DNA of 7,715 bases from Cyclobacteriaceae bacterium. GTDB taxonomy: Bacteria; Bacteroidota; Bacteroidia; Cytophagales; Cyclobacteriaceae. The stretch lies in the NCBI GenBank assembly GCA_025358195.1, contig JANYKP010000440.1:1-7715 (forward strand), given 5' to 3'. Under the pieces are notes generated by a model, which saw only the letters and a list, made by a program, of their open reading frames with translations, had not been told where the DNA came from and did not search any database. The first letter of the stretch is position 1. Every line of letters begins with the position of its first letter. The position numbers were made by a program, and so were the translations under genes. Shown one piece after another: positions 1 through 5,910 of this stretch.

Positions 1-1
1 C

Positions 2-562
2 TTCTTCGATATGGACAATACGTTCCAGGCAGGTAATGAATTCCGGTTTGTTGACTTTCGTTCCCTCGTTAATCCAGGACAGAATACAGCCAAAATCGAT
101 AAGAGTCACAAGCCCTTTGACCTGGTAGTCAACCTGGACGGGCCACGGGCTAGTCAATCATACTCCCAATATGCTGACCTTGACGGGAATTTCTACATCG
201 ACAACCTTGACTACCGGCAGGAGCCCTGGATCAGTGCCAATTATCTGAATGTAAACTTCGGTTTACAATCGCCGCCTCTCAAGGGCGATGTGTATGTGAT
301 GGGTGCTTTTAACGGCTGGGCGAGTACCGACGAAAACAAGATGAAGTATAATCAGGGAATGTACTCCCAGCGTATCCTTTTAAAGCAAGGATTTTATAAT
401 TATCAGTATTGGGTAGCCGGACCGGAATCAGCGGGAAATCAAATTGAAGGAAACCATTTCCAGACAGAAAATTTATATGAAGTGCTGGTTTACTACCGGC
501 CTTTTCAGCCGAATGCTGATTTGTTGATTGGTTATTTTGTTATACCTGTTAATCCTCGTTAA
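2..562 (+). CDS. Type IX secretion system Plug protein (DUF5103), C-terminal part
   Basis: The 5' end lies outside the window; 186 codons are visible, read in frame from base 2 to the TAA at 560-562. In the T9SS of gliding Bacteroidota, Plug binds the giant outer-membrane translocon SprA and closes its periplasmic side when no PorV-cargo complex is loaded. Seen here: NEFRFVDFRSL near the start, a motif typical of DUF5103 proteins, then a long beta-rich stretch. A second immunoglobulin-like or CBM48-like module carries VYVMGAFNGW, followed by a GFYNYQYWV strand, and the chain ends in short beta strands. The N-terminal domain and any signal peptide are missing because of the window edge. The gene converges on cas6 and overlaps its stop codon by 4 bp. 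The family call rests on remembered motifs; the exact role in this species is inferred. Confidence 0.85.
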   Translation, partial: FFDMDNTFQAGNEFRFVDFRSLVNPGQNTAKIDKSHKPFDLVVNLDGPRASQSYSQYADLDGNFYIDNLDYRQEPWISANYLNVNFGLQSPPLKGDVYVMGAFNGWASTDENKMKYNQGMYSQRILLKQGFYNYQYWVAGPESAGNQIEGNHFQTENLYEVLVYYRPFQPNADLLIGYFVIPVNPR

Positions 563-1359
563 GCATACACTAATTCCAAGTCTGCCTCCTTTTTAATAGA
601 GTCATGATTGGCCATGTCCAGCATGCCAAAACCCTTGTGGGAAAACTGCCCAAGGCCATGTTCATATACAAATTGCTGAACGGTAGGTGGGGCAAACAAT
701 GTGAATGGAAACGTATATCCTCTTACTTCATACTTAATGTCTGAATCGTAGAGCGGATAAATGCGTGCGAATTTCTTGTGAGTGGTTTGAATTCGGTTAA
801 GATAATCCTTATCAGGCACCAGTTGAAACTTATAAAAATCCGTCATTTGAGCGGCGGTAAATTTCCCCGAACTTTGCATTTGACTAATCGTTGAGTCATA
901 GAGCAAATCTGAAAACTCATCACTCTCCGGTGAAATAAATCGTTTCCCCGACTCATCATTAAAGGAGGCTGGCATTAAAACGATGGGTGAAATGCAGAGG
1001 AACTTCACACTGTCAGTGACTGCCACTGGCTCCTCATGTTCAACCATTTCAGGCGAAAGTTGAAGTGTACCGATCATTATTTCTTTGTGATCAAAAAGTA
1101 CCGAAAGAAAATAATCCAAAAAGCCCTTATCGGAAGTCGAAAATACCAAGGTGACTCGCGAGGAGAAAAAGTGCAAACCCTTTCGGCTAATTTTCGTCTG
1201 ACCTTTTAGTCCTGAAAAGTTAAAATGTGTGAACTGCTGGAACAGCGGGTTCTTGCCAGCCACAACCAATCCCTTCACTGTCTGGGCTAACAGAAATTGA
1301 TGATGGAAGGGTACAAATGCGCCCTTATTCTTGAGTGAAAAGACAATCCTGATTCTCAC
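559..1359 (-). CDS. cas6: Cas6-family CRISPR endoribonuclease, without other cas genes nearby
   Basis: 266 aa, within the usual Cas6 size range. Cas6 cuts CRISPR precursor RNA in each repeat to release crRNAs. The protein starts MRIRIVFSLK, followed by VPFHHQFLLAQ, which closely resembles the first RAMP helix of archaeal Cas6 (VPYNHQYYLQG in Pyrococcus, from memory). H45 and K52 fall about where the Pyrococcus catalytic His and Lys lie; the catalytic Tyr position seems to be Lys here. The C-terminus carries the glycine-rich RAMP signature GLGQFSHKGFG (235-245). The start is GTG at 1357-1359; an in-frame stop lies about 40 nt upstream with no ATG between, and no Shine-Dalgarno is visible. ychF lies 166 bp upstream on the same strand, so read-through from ychF is possible. 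No array, cas1/cas2 or effector gene is in the window. The family call is firm; activity is inferred. Confidence 0.9.
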   Translation of the reverse strand: MRIRIVFSLKNKGAFVPFHHQFLLAQTVKGLVVAGKNPLFQQFTHFNFSGLKGQTKISRKGLHFFSSRVTLVFSTSDKGFLDYFLSVLFDHKEIMIGTLQLSPEMVEHEEPVAVTDSVKFLCISPIVLMPASFNDESGKRFISPESDEFSDLLYDSTISQMQSSGKFTAAQMTDFYKFQLVPDKDYLNRIQTTHKKFARIYPLYDSDIKYEVRGYTFPFTLFAPPTVQQFVYEHGLGQFSHKGFGMLDMANHDSIKKEADLELVYA

Positions 1360-1525
1360 AGAACTTGATCTACGGGGAAAAAAATCTAACTAATGACCGC
1401 AAAAAATTGACCATGCGGGTAGCTAAAGTACTAAAAATCAGGGTTTATGAAAGATTTAGTGAAAGGATTATTTTAAATGAATCATAAGACCTTGGAAATG
1501 AACATCTTCAGCTGTAGCTAAGAAA
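1360..1525 (-). other. ychF-cas6 intergenic gap with no clear promoter or array
   Basis: These 166 bp separate the ychF stop from the cas6 GTG start, both on the minus strand. I found no perfect TAnnTTTG box on the minus strand (the nearest is TACTTTAG), no strong hairpin with a U-tract, and no direct repeats of CRISPR length. A short imperfect pairing, ACCGC with GCGGGT, lies around 1395-1420. cas6 is therefore either read through from ychF or has a promoter I cannot recognise. Confidence 0.5.
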
Positions 1526-2623
1526 TCAGACGTTAAACCTGAAATGCATGACATCCCCGTCTTGTACTGTATAATCCTTACCTTCAACTGCCAGTCGGCC
1601 TGCTTCCTTGATCGCAACTTCGGTCCTATACTTTTGATAGTCAGGTATCTTAATCACCTCGGCGCGAATGAATCCTTTTTCAAAATCAGTGTGGATAACT
1701 CCGGCGGCCTGCGGAGCTTTCCAGCCTCTATGGATCGTCCAGGCACGAACCTCCTGAACACCCGCTGTAAAGAATGTTATCAGATCCAAAAGATGGTACG
1801 CGGCATGAATTAGTTTGTAGAGGCCGGACTCTTTTAACCCATACTCCGCCAAAAAGGCATCGCGATCTTCCCTGCTTTCCAATTCAGCAATTTGTGCTTC
1901 GATTGCAGCGCAAACCATTACAACTTCGGCCCCTTCATCTTTTACAAGATTTTTCAAGGCATCCACATGCTTGTTACCTGTGTGAACAGCTTCCTCCTCG
2001 ACATTTGCTACGTAGATTACCGGCTTATCGGTAAGAAGTTGGAGGTCCTCAATTGCCCTGCGGTCATCCGCATGGGTCTTCACCGCTCGTGCATTTTTAC
2101 CCGCCAACAGTGCATCGCGAAACAACTGAATCACAACAAGTTCCTTTTTAGCTTTTAAATCTCCACTTTTGGCTGCGCGCTCTACTTTAGAGATTTTTTT
2201 CTCCACTGACTCAAGGTCTTTGAGTTGCAGTTCGGCGTCAATAATTTCCTTATCTGCCACCGGATTGACCCGGCCATCCACGTGGATGATGTTGTCATTC
2301 TCAAAGCAGCGTACCACATGGGCGATCGCATCTACTTCCCGGATATTTGCAAGGAACTGGTTTCCCAGGCCTTCTCCTTTGGAGGCACCCTTGACCAACC
2401 CTGCAATATCTACGAACTCGAACGATGTTGGCAATATTCTTTGAGGCTTAACCAGGTCTGCCAGGATGTTAAGTCGCTCGTCGGGAACAGAAATGACACC
2501 TACGTTTGGCTCGATTGTGCAAAAAGGAAAGTTGGCGGCCTCCGCCTTATTATTGGAAAGAGCATTGAAAAGTGTCGACTTTCCGACGTTGGGCAGCCCT
2601 ACTATTCCGCATTTTAATCCCAT
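1526..2623 (-). CDS. ychF: Redox-regulated ATPase YchF (Obg/OLA1 family)
   Basis: 365 aa, full family length (about 363 aa in E. coli). YchF is a ribosome-associated P-loop ATPase linked to translation and oxidative-stress responses. In order: P-loop GLPNVGKS (9-16), switch region around NFPFCTIEPN (31-40), G3 motif DIAGL (72-76) followed by the glycine-rich KGASKGEGLGNQ. NVEE (207-210) stands in place of the GTPase NKxD motif, which explains the family's preference for ATP. A helical A-domain spans about 130-195 and a TGS domain about 280-365 (FFTAGVQEVRAW, then EGKDYTVQDGDVMHFRF). Cys35 matches the cysteine tied to redox control in E. coli YchF. The ATG at 2621-2623 gives the canonical MGLKCGIVGLPNVGKS start. 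A candidate promoter and a tandem repeat lie upstream; cas6 follows 166 bp downstream. Confidence 0.98.
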   Translation of the reverse strand: MGLKCGIVGLPNVGKSTLFNALSNNKAEAANFPFCTIEPNVGVISVPDERLNILADLVKPQRILPTSFEFVDIAGLVKGASKGEGLGNQFLANIREVDAIAHVVRCFENDNIIHVDGRVNPVADKEIIDAELQLKDLESVEKKISKVERAAKSGDLKAKKELVVIQLFRDALLAGKNARAVKTHADDRRAIEDLQLLTDKPVIYVANVEEEAVHTGNKHVDALKNLVKDEGAEVVMVCAAIEAQIAELESREDRDAFLAEYGLKESGLYKLIHAAYHLLDLITFFTAGVQEVRAWTIHRGWKAPQAAGVIHTDFEKGFIRAEVIKIPDYQKYRTEVAIKEAGRLAVEGKDYTVQDGDVMHFRFNV

Positions 2624-2629
2624 CTGACT

Positions 2630-2653
2630 ATGATTGAATGATTGTATGATTCA
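2630..2653. repeat. Three 8-bp tandem repeats next to the ychF start
   Basis: On the plus strand the units are ATGATTGA, ATGATTGT and ATGATTCA, directly abutting and differing only in the last two bases. They occupy the ychF 5' leader and end 6 bp before its start codon (minus strand). Short repeats of this kind are common between Bacteroidota genes, but the position means copy-number change would alter the translation-initiation region. Confidence 0.7.
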
Positions 2654-2725
2654 TCTGATTAATGTCCTTGAAGCACGCAACTGTCTAAGAAACCGATTCT
2701 CAATTCGCTGCTCGCAAAAAGTGCG

Positions 2726-2733
2726 CAAATATA
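2726..2733 (-). promoter_or_regulatory. Candidate -7 box of the ychF promoter
   Basis: The minus strand reads TATATTTG, a perfect match to the Bacteroidota -7 consensus TAnnTTTG. This would start transcription near 2719-2720 and leave a leader of about 95 nt before ychF. No good TTTG -33 box is present at the expected 19-20 nt spacing. A flanking inverted repeat, GCGCAA (2723-2728) with TTGCGC (2752-2757), overlaps the box and could be an operator or chance. Confidence 0.4.
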
Positions 2734-2792
2734 AACACAGCACATCACTGATTGCGCGTTTATTTCTCATCGACTGGTGGTAAAATTAGAAA

Positions 2793-2831
2793 CCCTACCC
2801 CCGTCCCAATTGCTTCGGGACCGTGGTAGGG
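2793..2831 (-). terminator. Hairpin terminator of the DUF3276 gene
   Basis: The outer stem pairs CCCTACC (2793-2799) with GGTAGGG (2825-2831) and the inner stem pairs GTCCC (2803-2807) with GGGAC (2817-2821). A 3x3 internal loop separates the two stems and the apical loop is 9 nt. On the minus strand the hairpin is followed by TTTCTAATTTT and lies about 36 nt past the stop codon of the DUF3276 gene, where an intrinsic terminator is expected. The plus strand also has TTTT shortly after the stem. Confidence 0.75.
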
Positions 2832-2866
2832 CTTTTCGGTCAGATATAGGTAAGGTTATAATTAAG

Positions 2867-3238
2867 TCAATCCCACTTAAGCTCAGTTTCGACTGTGGCA
2901 GGTTTTACTTCCGCAGTTTCCACCACGGTCTCCTCGCGCTCCTCGCGAACGTGATCGAACTGAGTAAAGTCCACACCAGGCATTAATTCGTTTTTGACGT
3001 GATTGACTGTGTTGCTCAAGGCATTCATGAACTTATTAAAATCCTCTTTATACAAGAAGATTTTGTGCTTTTCGTACGTGAATCCCTCATCATCCTTGTT
3101 ATACCGTTTCTTGCTTTCGGTGATCGTCAGGTAATAGTCATTGGATCGGGTTGCCTTTACATCAAAGAAATAGGTACGCTTTCCAGCTTTTACTTTTTCA
3201 GAGTAAATCTCATCTCTGCCATTCTTATTCTCTTCCAC
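2867..3238 (-). CDS. DUF3276 family protein, PUR-alpha-like nucleic-acid binding
   Basis: 123 aa from a GTG start at 3236-3238. DUF3276 is a small, nearly universal Bacteroidota family with a PUR-alpha-like fold that binds single-stranded DNA or RNA; its cellular role is poorly known. Motifs in order: RDEIYSEKVKAGKRTYFFDV (8-27), then NDYYLTITESKKRY (33-46), then KHKIFLYKEDFNKF (57-70). An acidic, low-complexity tail of about 25 residues ends in ETELKWD. The open frame extends to a TTG at 3295, but the GTG gives the usual family N-terminus (a few polar residues before the first strand). The TTG also sits only a few bases from a TATAAT-like box and would probably lie at or upstream of the transcription start. 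The gene diverges from DUF58 and ends before a strong hairpin. Family call sure, start moderately sure. Confidence 0.92.
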   Translation of the reverse strand: MEENKNGRDEIYSEKVKAGKRTYFFDVKATRSNDYYLTITESKKRYNKDDEGFTYEKHKIFLYKEDFNKFMNALSNTVNHVKNELMPGVDFTQFDHVREEREETVVETAEVKPATVETELKWD

Positions 3239-3297
3239 AGATCGAAGGTTTAGGTTAGTTTTGGTCTTAGGTGCGACCGAAGATAATAGTTTCAAAA

Positions 3298-3303
3298 ATT
3301 ATA
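3298..3303 (-). promoter_or_regulatory. Candidate promoter element for the DUF3276 gene
   Basis: The minus strand reads TGCTATAATTTTTG. This contains an extended -10-like TGnTATAAT and is one base off the Bacteroidota TAnnTTTG box. A start about 7 nt downstream, near 3290, leaves roughly 50 nt of leader to the GTG at 3238. No convincing -33 TTTG is seen at the right spacing. Confidence 0.35.
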
Positions 3304-3339
3304 GCAAACTAAGCTCAATAAAATTGATCCTGGCAGCGC

Positions 3340-3347
3340 TATTTTTG
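3340..3347 (+). promoter_or_regulatory. Candidate -7 box for the DUF58 gene
   Basis: TATTTTTG matches TAnnTTTG exactly and lies 46 bp before the GTG start of the DUF58 gene. The only upstream TTG (3324-3326) is spaced 13 bp away, shorter than the usual 19-20, so the -33 element is weak. Confidence 0.35.
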
Positions 3348-3393
3348 ATTTCATATGCTCAAATTAGACAATAAACACGCTTTTTAGAAACAG

Positions 3394-4302
3394 GTGACGG
3401 TTAAATTTAATGACATCCGGCAGAGCGCAAGCCTGGAATTGCTTGCCAAACAGCTTGTTGAGGGCTTCATAACGGGTCTTCATAAATCTCCCTACCACGG
3501 CTTTTCAGTAGAATTTGCCGAGCACCGCCTTTATAATGAAGGACAGAGCACACGGCACATCGACTGGAAAGTGTTTGCCCGTACCGACCGGCTTTACACT
3601 AAACAATATGAGGAAGAGACTAACCTCCGCTGCCTGATTGTGCTGGATTGCTCATCATCCATGTATTATCCTGCTGATACGCTGGCTAAACTTAAATTCA
3701 GTATCTACTCGGCCTCTGCCCTCGCCTACCTGCTGCACAAGCAACGCGACGCTGTTGGTCTATGCATGTTTTCGGATAAGATTGATGAGCTCACACCGAT
3801 TAAATCCACAGCTTCTCACCTGGATAAATTATTTACCCTTCTGGAGAAAACGATCGAAGCCGCAAGCCACTCCACAAAGTCCACGCGTGTGTCTACAGTC
3901 CTGCATGAAGTTGCAGAAAAGACACACAAGCGATCACTGATCATTATTTTCAGTGATATGTTTGACGGATCCGAGGACCCGGACGAGGTTTTTAAATCGC
4001 TGCAACATTTGAAGCATAACAAACACGAGGTGCTGCTTTTTCATGTAAGCGATCACGAAACCGAGCTTGAGTTTAATTTTGAAGAACGACCGTACGAATT
4101 TGTTGATTTGGAAAGTGGTGATAAGGTGAAGCTCAACCCTGGTGAAATAAAAAATCGCTACACAACTTCCTTATTAGGTTTTCACAAAAACCTACAGCTG
4201 AAATGCAACCAACTTAAGATTGATTTCATTTCCGCGAATACAAGAACTGATTATTTCACCGTCTTACAGGCGTATCTGCTAAAGCGGTCGAAGATGAAGT
4301 AG
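3394..4302 (+). CDS. DUF58 domain protein with a VWA-like fold
   Basis: 302 aa from a GTG start at 3394 (MTVKFNDIRQ), which matches the usual N-terminus of the family. DUF58 proteins commonly pair with MoxR AAA+ ATPases and are thought to act in chaperone-like or metal-insertion roles; the exact substrate is unknown. Seen in order: LELLAKQLVEGFITGLHKSP (14-33), then FAEHRLYNEGQSTRHIDWKV (41-60), the DUF58 core. A VWA-like domain follows, with a MIDAS-type DCSSSM (D85, S87, S89) and a second acidic loop FSDMFDGS (186-193). There is no membrane segment, so it is cytoplasmic. In many Bacteroidota it sits in a moxR-DUF58-batA/B operon; here neither neighbour is moxR or bat. The gene converges on the ferredoxin gene across a structured 144-bp gap. 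Confidence 0.93.
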   Translation: MTVKFNDIRQSASLELLAKQLVEGFITGLHKSPYHGFSVEFAEHRLYNEGQSTRHIDWKVFARTDRLYTKQYEEETNLRCLIVLDCSSSMYYPADTLAKLKFSIYSASALAYLLHKQRDAVGLCMFSDKIDELTPIKSTASHLDKLFTLLEKTIEAASHSTKSTRVSTVLHEVAEKTHKRSLIIIFSDMFDGSEDPDEVFKSLQHLKHNKHEVLLFHVSDHETELEFNFEERPYEFVDLESGDKVKLNPGEIKNRYTTSLLGFHKNLQLKCNQLKIDFISANTRTDYFTVLQAYLLKRSKMK

Positions 4303-4310
4303 GATTGGAT

Positions 4311-4447
4311 ATTGGCTTTTAGCCTTTGGCCATTGATTAATCACTAAAAGCTTCTAACAGATTAATGACATACGTCCTTGCAATCACTAGGATCCATAGG
4401 GCATTTGCAAGGTGGAACCTAGCTAACGGCCAAAAGCTAAACCCAAC
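4311..4447. repeat. Imperfect inverted-repeat element between convergent genes
   Basis: The left arm (4311-4334) contains TTTAGCCTTTGGCCATT and the reverse complement of the right arm (4425-4447) contains TTTAGCTTTTGGCCGTT. Over about 24 nt the arms agree at roughly 20 positions with one gap. Inside lies a perfect 8-bp inverted repeat, CCTTGCAA (4376-4383) with TTGCAAGG (4405-4412), whose loop is itself nearly palindromic around GGATCC. The element fills almost the whole space between the DUF58 and ferredoxin stop codons. It could be a bidirectional terminator, a MITE-like or REP-like repeat, or a structured RNA; the sequence alone does not decide. Confidence 0.6.
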
Positions 4448-4803
4448 TACGCCTGCAGTTGCTCATCATGGAGATAAGCTTTCTTGGCGGTAAGGACTTC
4501 TTTACTTTCAACATGATCGGGATCCGGGATACAACAGTCTACCGGGCAGACAGCAGCGCACTGTGGCTCTTCATGAAAGCCAGTACATTCTGTACATTTT
4601 CCAGATACGATATAATAGAATTCATTTGAAACGGGGGCCTGAGGAGCTTTGGCATCCACTTTTTCTCCGTCCAATTCAATCGCAGTAAGTTTTGTGCCGC
4701 CTGCCCAATTCCATTCTCTTCCACCCTCATAAATGGCTGTATTTGGGCATTCTGGCTCACAAGCGCCGCAGTTTATACACTCTTCGGTAATCTTAATCGC
4801 CAT
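4447..4803 (-). CDS. 2[4Fe-4S] dicluster ferredoxin
   Basis: 118 aa, ATG at 4801-4803. A small soluble electron carrier of the bacterial-type 2[4Fe-4S] class. The first motif is CINCGACEPECP (C9, C12, C15, C19). The second is the long-loop form CTECTGFHEEPQCAAVCP with the nearby DCC (C70, C73, C82, C86, C90), giving a CxxC-x8-CxxxCP arrangement like the Allochromatium vinosum type. Between them lie about 50 residues, including EWNWAGGTKL and a proline-rich stretch, longer than in minimal clostridial ferredoxins. C91 is an extra cysteine. The C-terminus is a short charged helix. It has a strong promoter in the 84-bp divergent gap shared with the acyl-CoA reductase gene, which suggests but does not prove a functional link. 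The electron-transfer partners are unknown. Confidence 0.95.
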   Translation of the reverse strand: MAIKITEECINCGACEPECPNTAIYEGGREWNWAGGTKLTAIELDGEKVDAKAPQAPVSNEFYYIVSGKCTECTGFHEEPQCAAVCPVDCCIPDPDHVESKEVLTAKKAYLHDEQLQA

Positions 4804-4831
4804 TCTCTTCCGTGTTTCCTCTAATTTGCTG

Positions 4832-4863
4832 CAAAAATACAGCCCTTTACACTCCTGTCCAAA
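4832..4863 (-). promoter_or_regulatory. Promoter of the ferredoxin gene, Bacteroidota type
   Basis: On the minus strand, TTTG (4863-4860) is followed after 20 nt by TATTTTTG (4839-4832). Both elements match the Bacteroidota consensus (TTTG, about 19 nt, TAnnTTTG). Transcription should start near 4825, leaving about 20 nt of leader before the ATG. This is the best promoter match I found in the window. Confidence 0.7.
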
Positions 4864-4887
4864 ACAGCCATTACCCGTTGAAAGTTT

Positions 4888-5910
4888 ATGCAGTCAATTA
4901 AGCTATCCGATAGAATCAAAGCATTTTGTGCCTTAGGCACCGAGATTGGAACACTCGGGCGCGATGACCGAAAGGAACTGGCAGAAAAAGCAAGGAATGA
5001 AAACCCCTGGTTCACCGAGGAAAGTGTTTTGCTAGCCCTGAAAGGAATTGAAATGCTACTGGAGAAAGACGACCTTAATTCCTGGGCGACGTCCTACTCA
5101 CCCGAACCAGCAGTTCCCAAAACCGTTGGCGTAGCAATGGCGGGAAATATTCCCTTAGTCGGCTTCCATGATTTTTTATGTGTACTTATCTCGGGACATC
5201 GACTGAAGGCCAAATTAAGTTCGCAAGATTCAGTATTGCTTAAATTCATTTGGCAAAAGTTGGTGGAGATCGAGCCACGATTTTTGGATTACATCGCTGT
5301 CGAGGAGAATTTAAAAGGTGTGGATGCGATGATTGCCACAGGCAGCGATAATACGGCGCGCTATTTTGAATATTATTTCAGAAAAATCCCCCATGTCATC
5401 AGAAAGAACCGGGCTTCTTGTGCAGTAATCGTAGGGGAAGAACCACACGGAGAGCTTGAACAGCTCGGTAAAGATGTATTCAGTTATTTCGGACTTGGCT
5501 GCCGGAATGTTTCTAAACTTTATGTTCCTGAAAAATTTAAGTTTGAATATTTGCTTGAAAGCTGGCAGAATTTTGGCACAGTTATCGACCATCACAAGTA
5601 TGGCAACAACTACGATTATCAAAAGTCAATATCACTACTGAACCAGGAGTCCTTCTTAGACAATGGGTTCCTCTTAATAAAGGAAAGTAGCAACCTTGTG
5701 TCTCCCATCGCCACCCTGTACTATGAAAAATACAATAGCCAGGAAGACCTAAAAGAAAAAATAGAAATCCAACGCCAAAAGCTGCAGGTAGTTGCCTCTG
5801 CACGAGGCTGGTATTCCGGAAGCGTGCCTTTTGGAAAAGCTCAACTCCCGAACGTCGCGGAATATTCTGACAATGTTGATACCATGAATTTTTTACGAGG
5901 TCTGAAATAG
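4888..5910 (+). CDS. LuxC-family acyl-CoA reductase
   Basis: 340 aa, ATG at 4888. LuxC-type enzymes (ALDH superfamily) reduce an acyl-CoA or acyl-thioester to the aldehyde with NADPH through an acyl-cysteine intermediate. Seen: VGVAMAGNIPLVGFHDFLCV (80-99), the family's conserved cofactor-side motif, then KLSSQDSVL, MIATGSDNTARYFEYYF (148-164) and RKNRASCAVIVGEE. The catalytic site is FGLGCRNVSKLYVP (201-214), with C205 as predicted nucleophile. The C-terminus has ARGWYSGSVPFGKAQLP. It is shorter than Vibrio LuxC (about 480 aa), as in other Bacteroidota homologues. No luxD or luxE partner is present. From memory, this gene and the ferredoxin often neighbour serC in Bacteroidota; serC is not in this window. 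No strong promoter was identified on the plus strand; TAATTTG at 4822-4828 is one base short of the -7 box. The physiological substrate is unknown. Confidence 0.9.
   Translation: MQSIKLSDRIKAFCALGTEIGTLGRDDRKELAEKARNENPWFTEESVLLALKGIEMLLEKDDLNSWATSYSPEPAVPKTVGVAMAGNIPLVGFHDFLCVLISGHRLKAKLSSQDSVLLKFIWQKLVEIEPRFLDYIAVEENLKGVDAMIATGSDNTARYFEYYFRKIPHVIRKNRASCAVIVGEEPHGELEQLGKDVFSYFGLGCRNVSKLYVPEKFKFEYLLESWQNFGTVIDHHKYGNNYDYQKSISLLNQESFLDNGFLLIKESSNLVSPIATLYYEKYNSQEDLKEKIEIQRQKLQVVASARGWYSGSVPFGKAQLPNVAEYSDNVDTMNFLRGLK

Noticed and set aside
1360..1525. Possible CRISPR array or repeat next to cas6
   Set aside because: I searched the gaps on both sides and the rest of the window for repeated 25-40 nt units with spacers and found none.
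2169..2617. Plus-strand open frames of 91-130 codons opposite ychF
   Set aside because: They lie wholly antisense to a strongly conserved gene, overlap each other in different frames and show no recognisable protein features.
2777..2986. Plus-strand frame of 69 codons over the terminator hairpin
   Set aside because: It runs through a hairpin and then antisense to the DUF3276 coding sequence; no protein-like motif.
3816..4022. Minus-strand frame of 68 codons inside the DUF58 gene
   Set aside because: Antisense shadow of the VWA-like domain, with no start signal or family likeness.
4539..4760. Second minus-strand frame within the ferredoxin gene
   Set aside because: The ferredoxin frame carries all the expected cysteine motifs, so the alternative frame is a shadow.
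5311..5622. Minus-strand frame of 103 codons opposite the acyl-CoA reductase gene
   Set aside because: Antisense to the region with the catalytic Cys motif; no known fold or motif.
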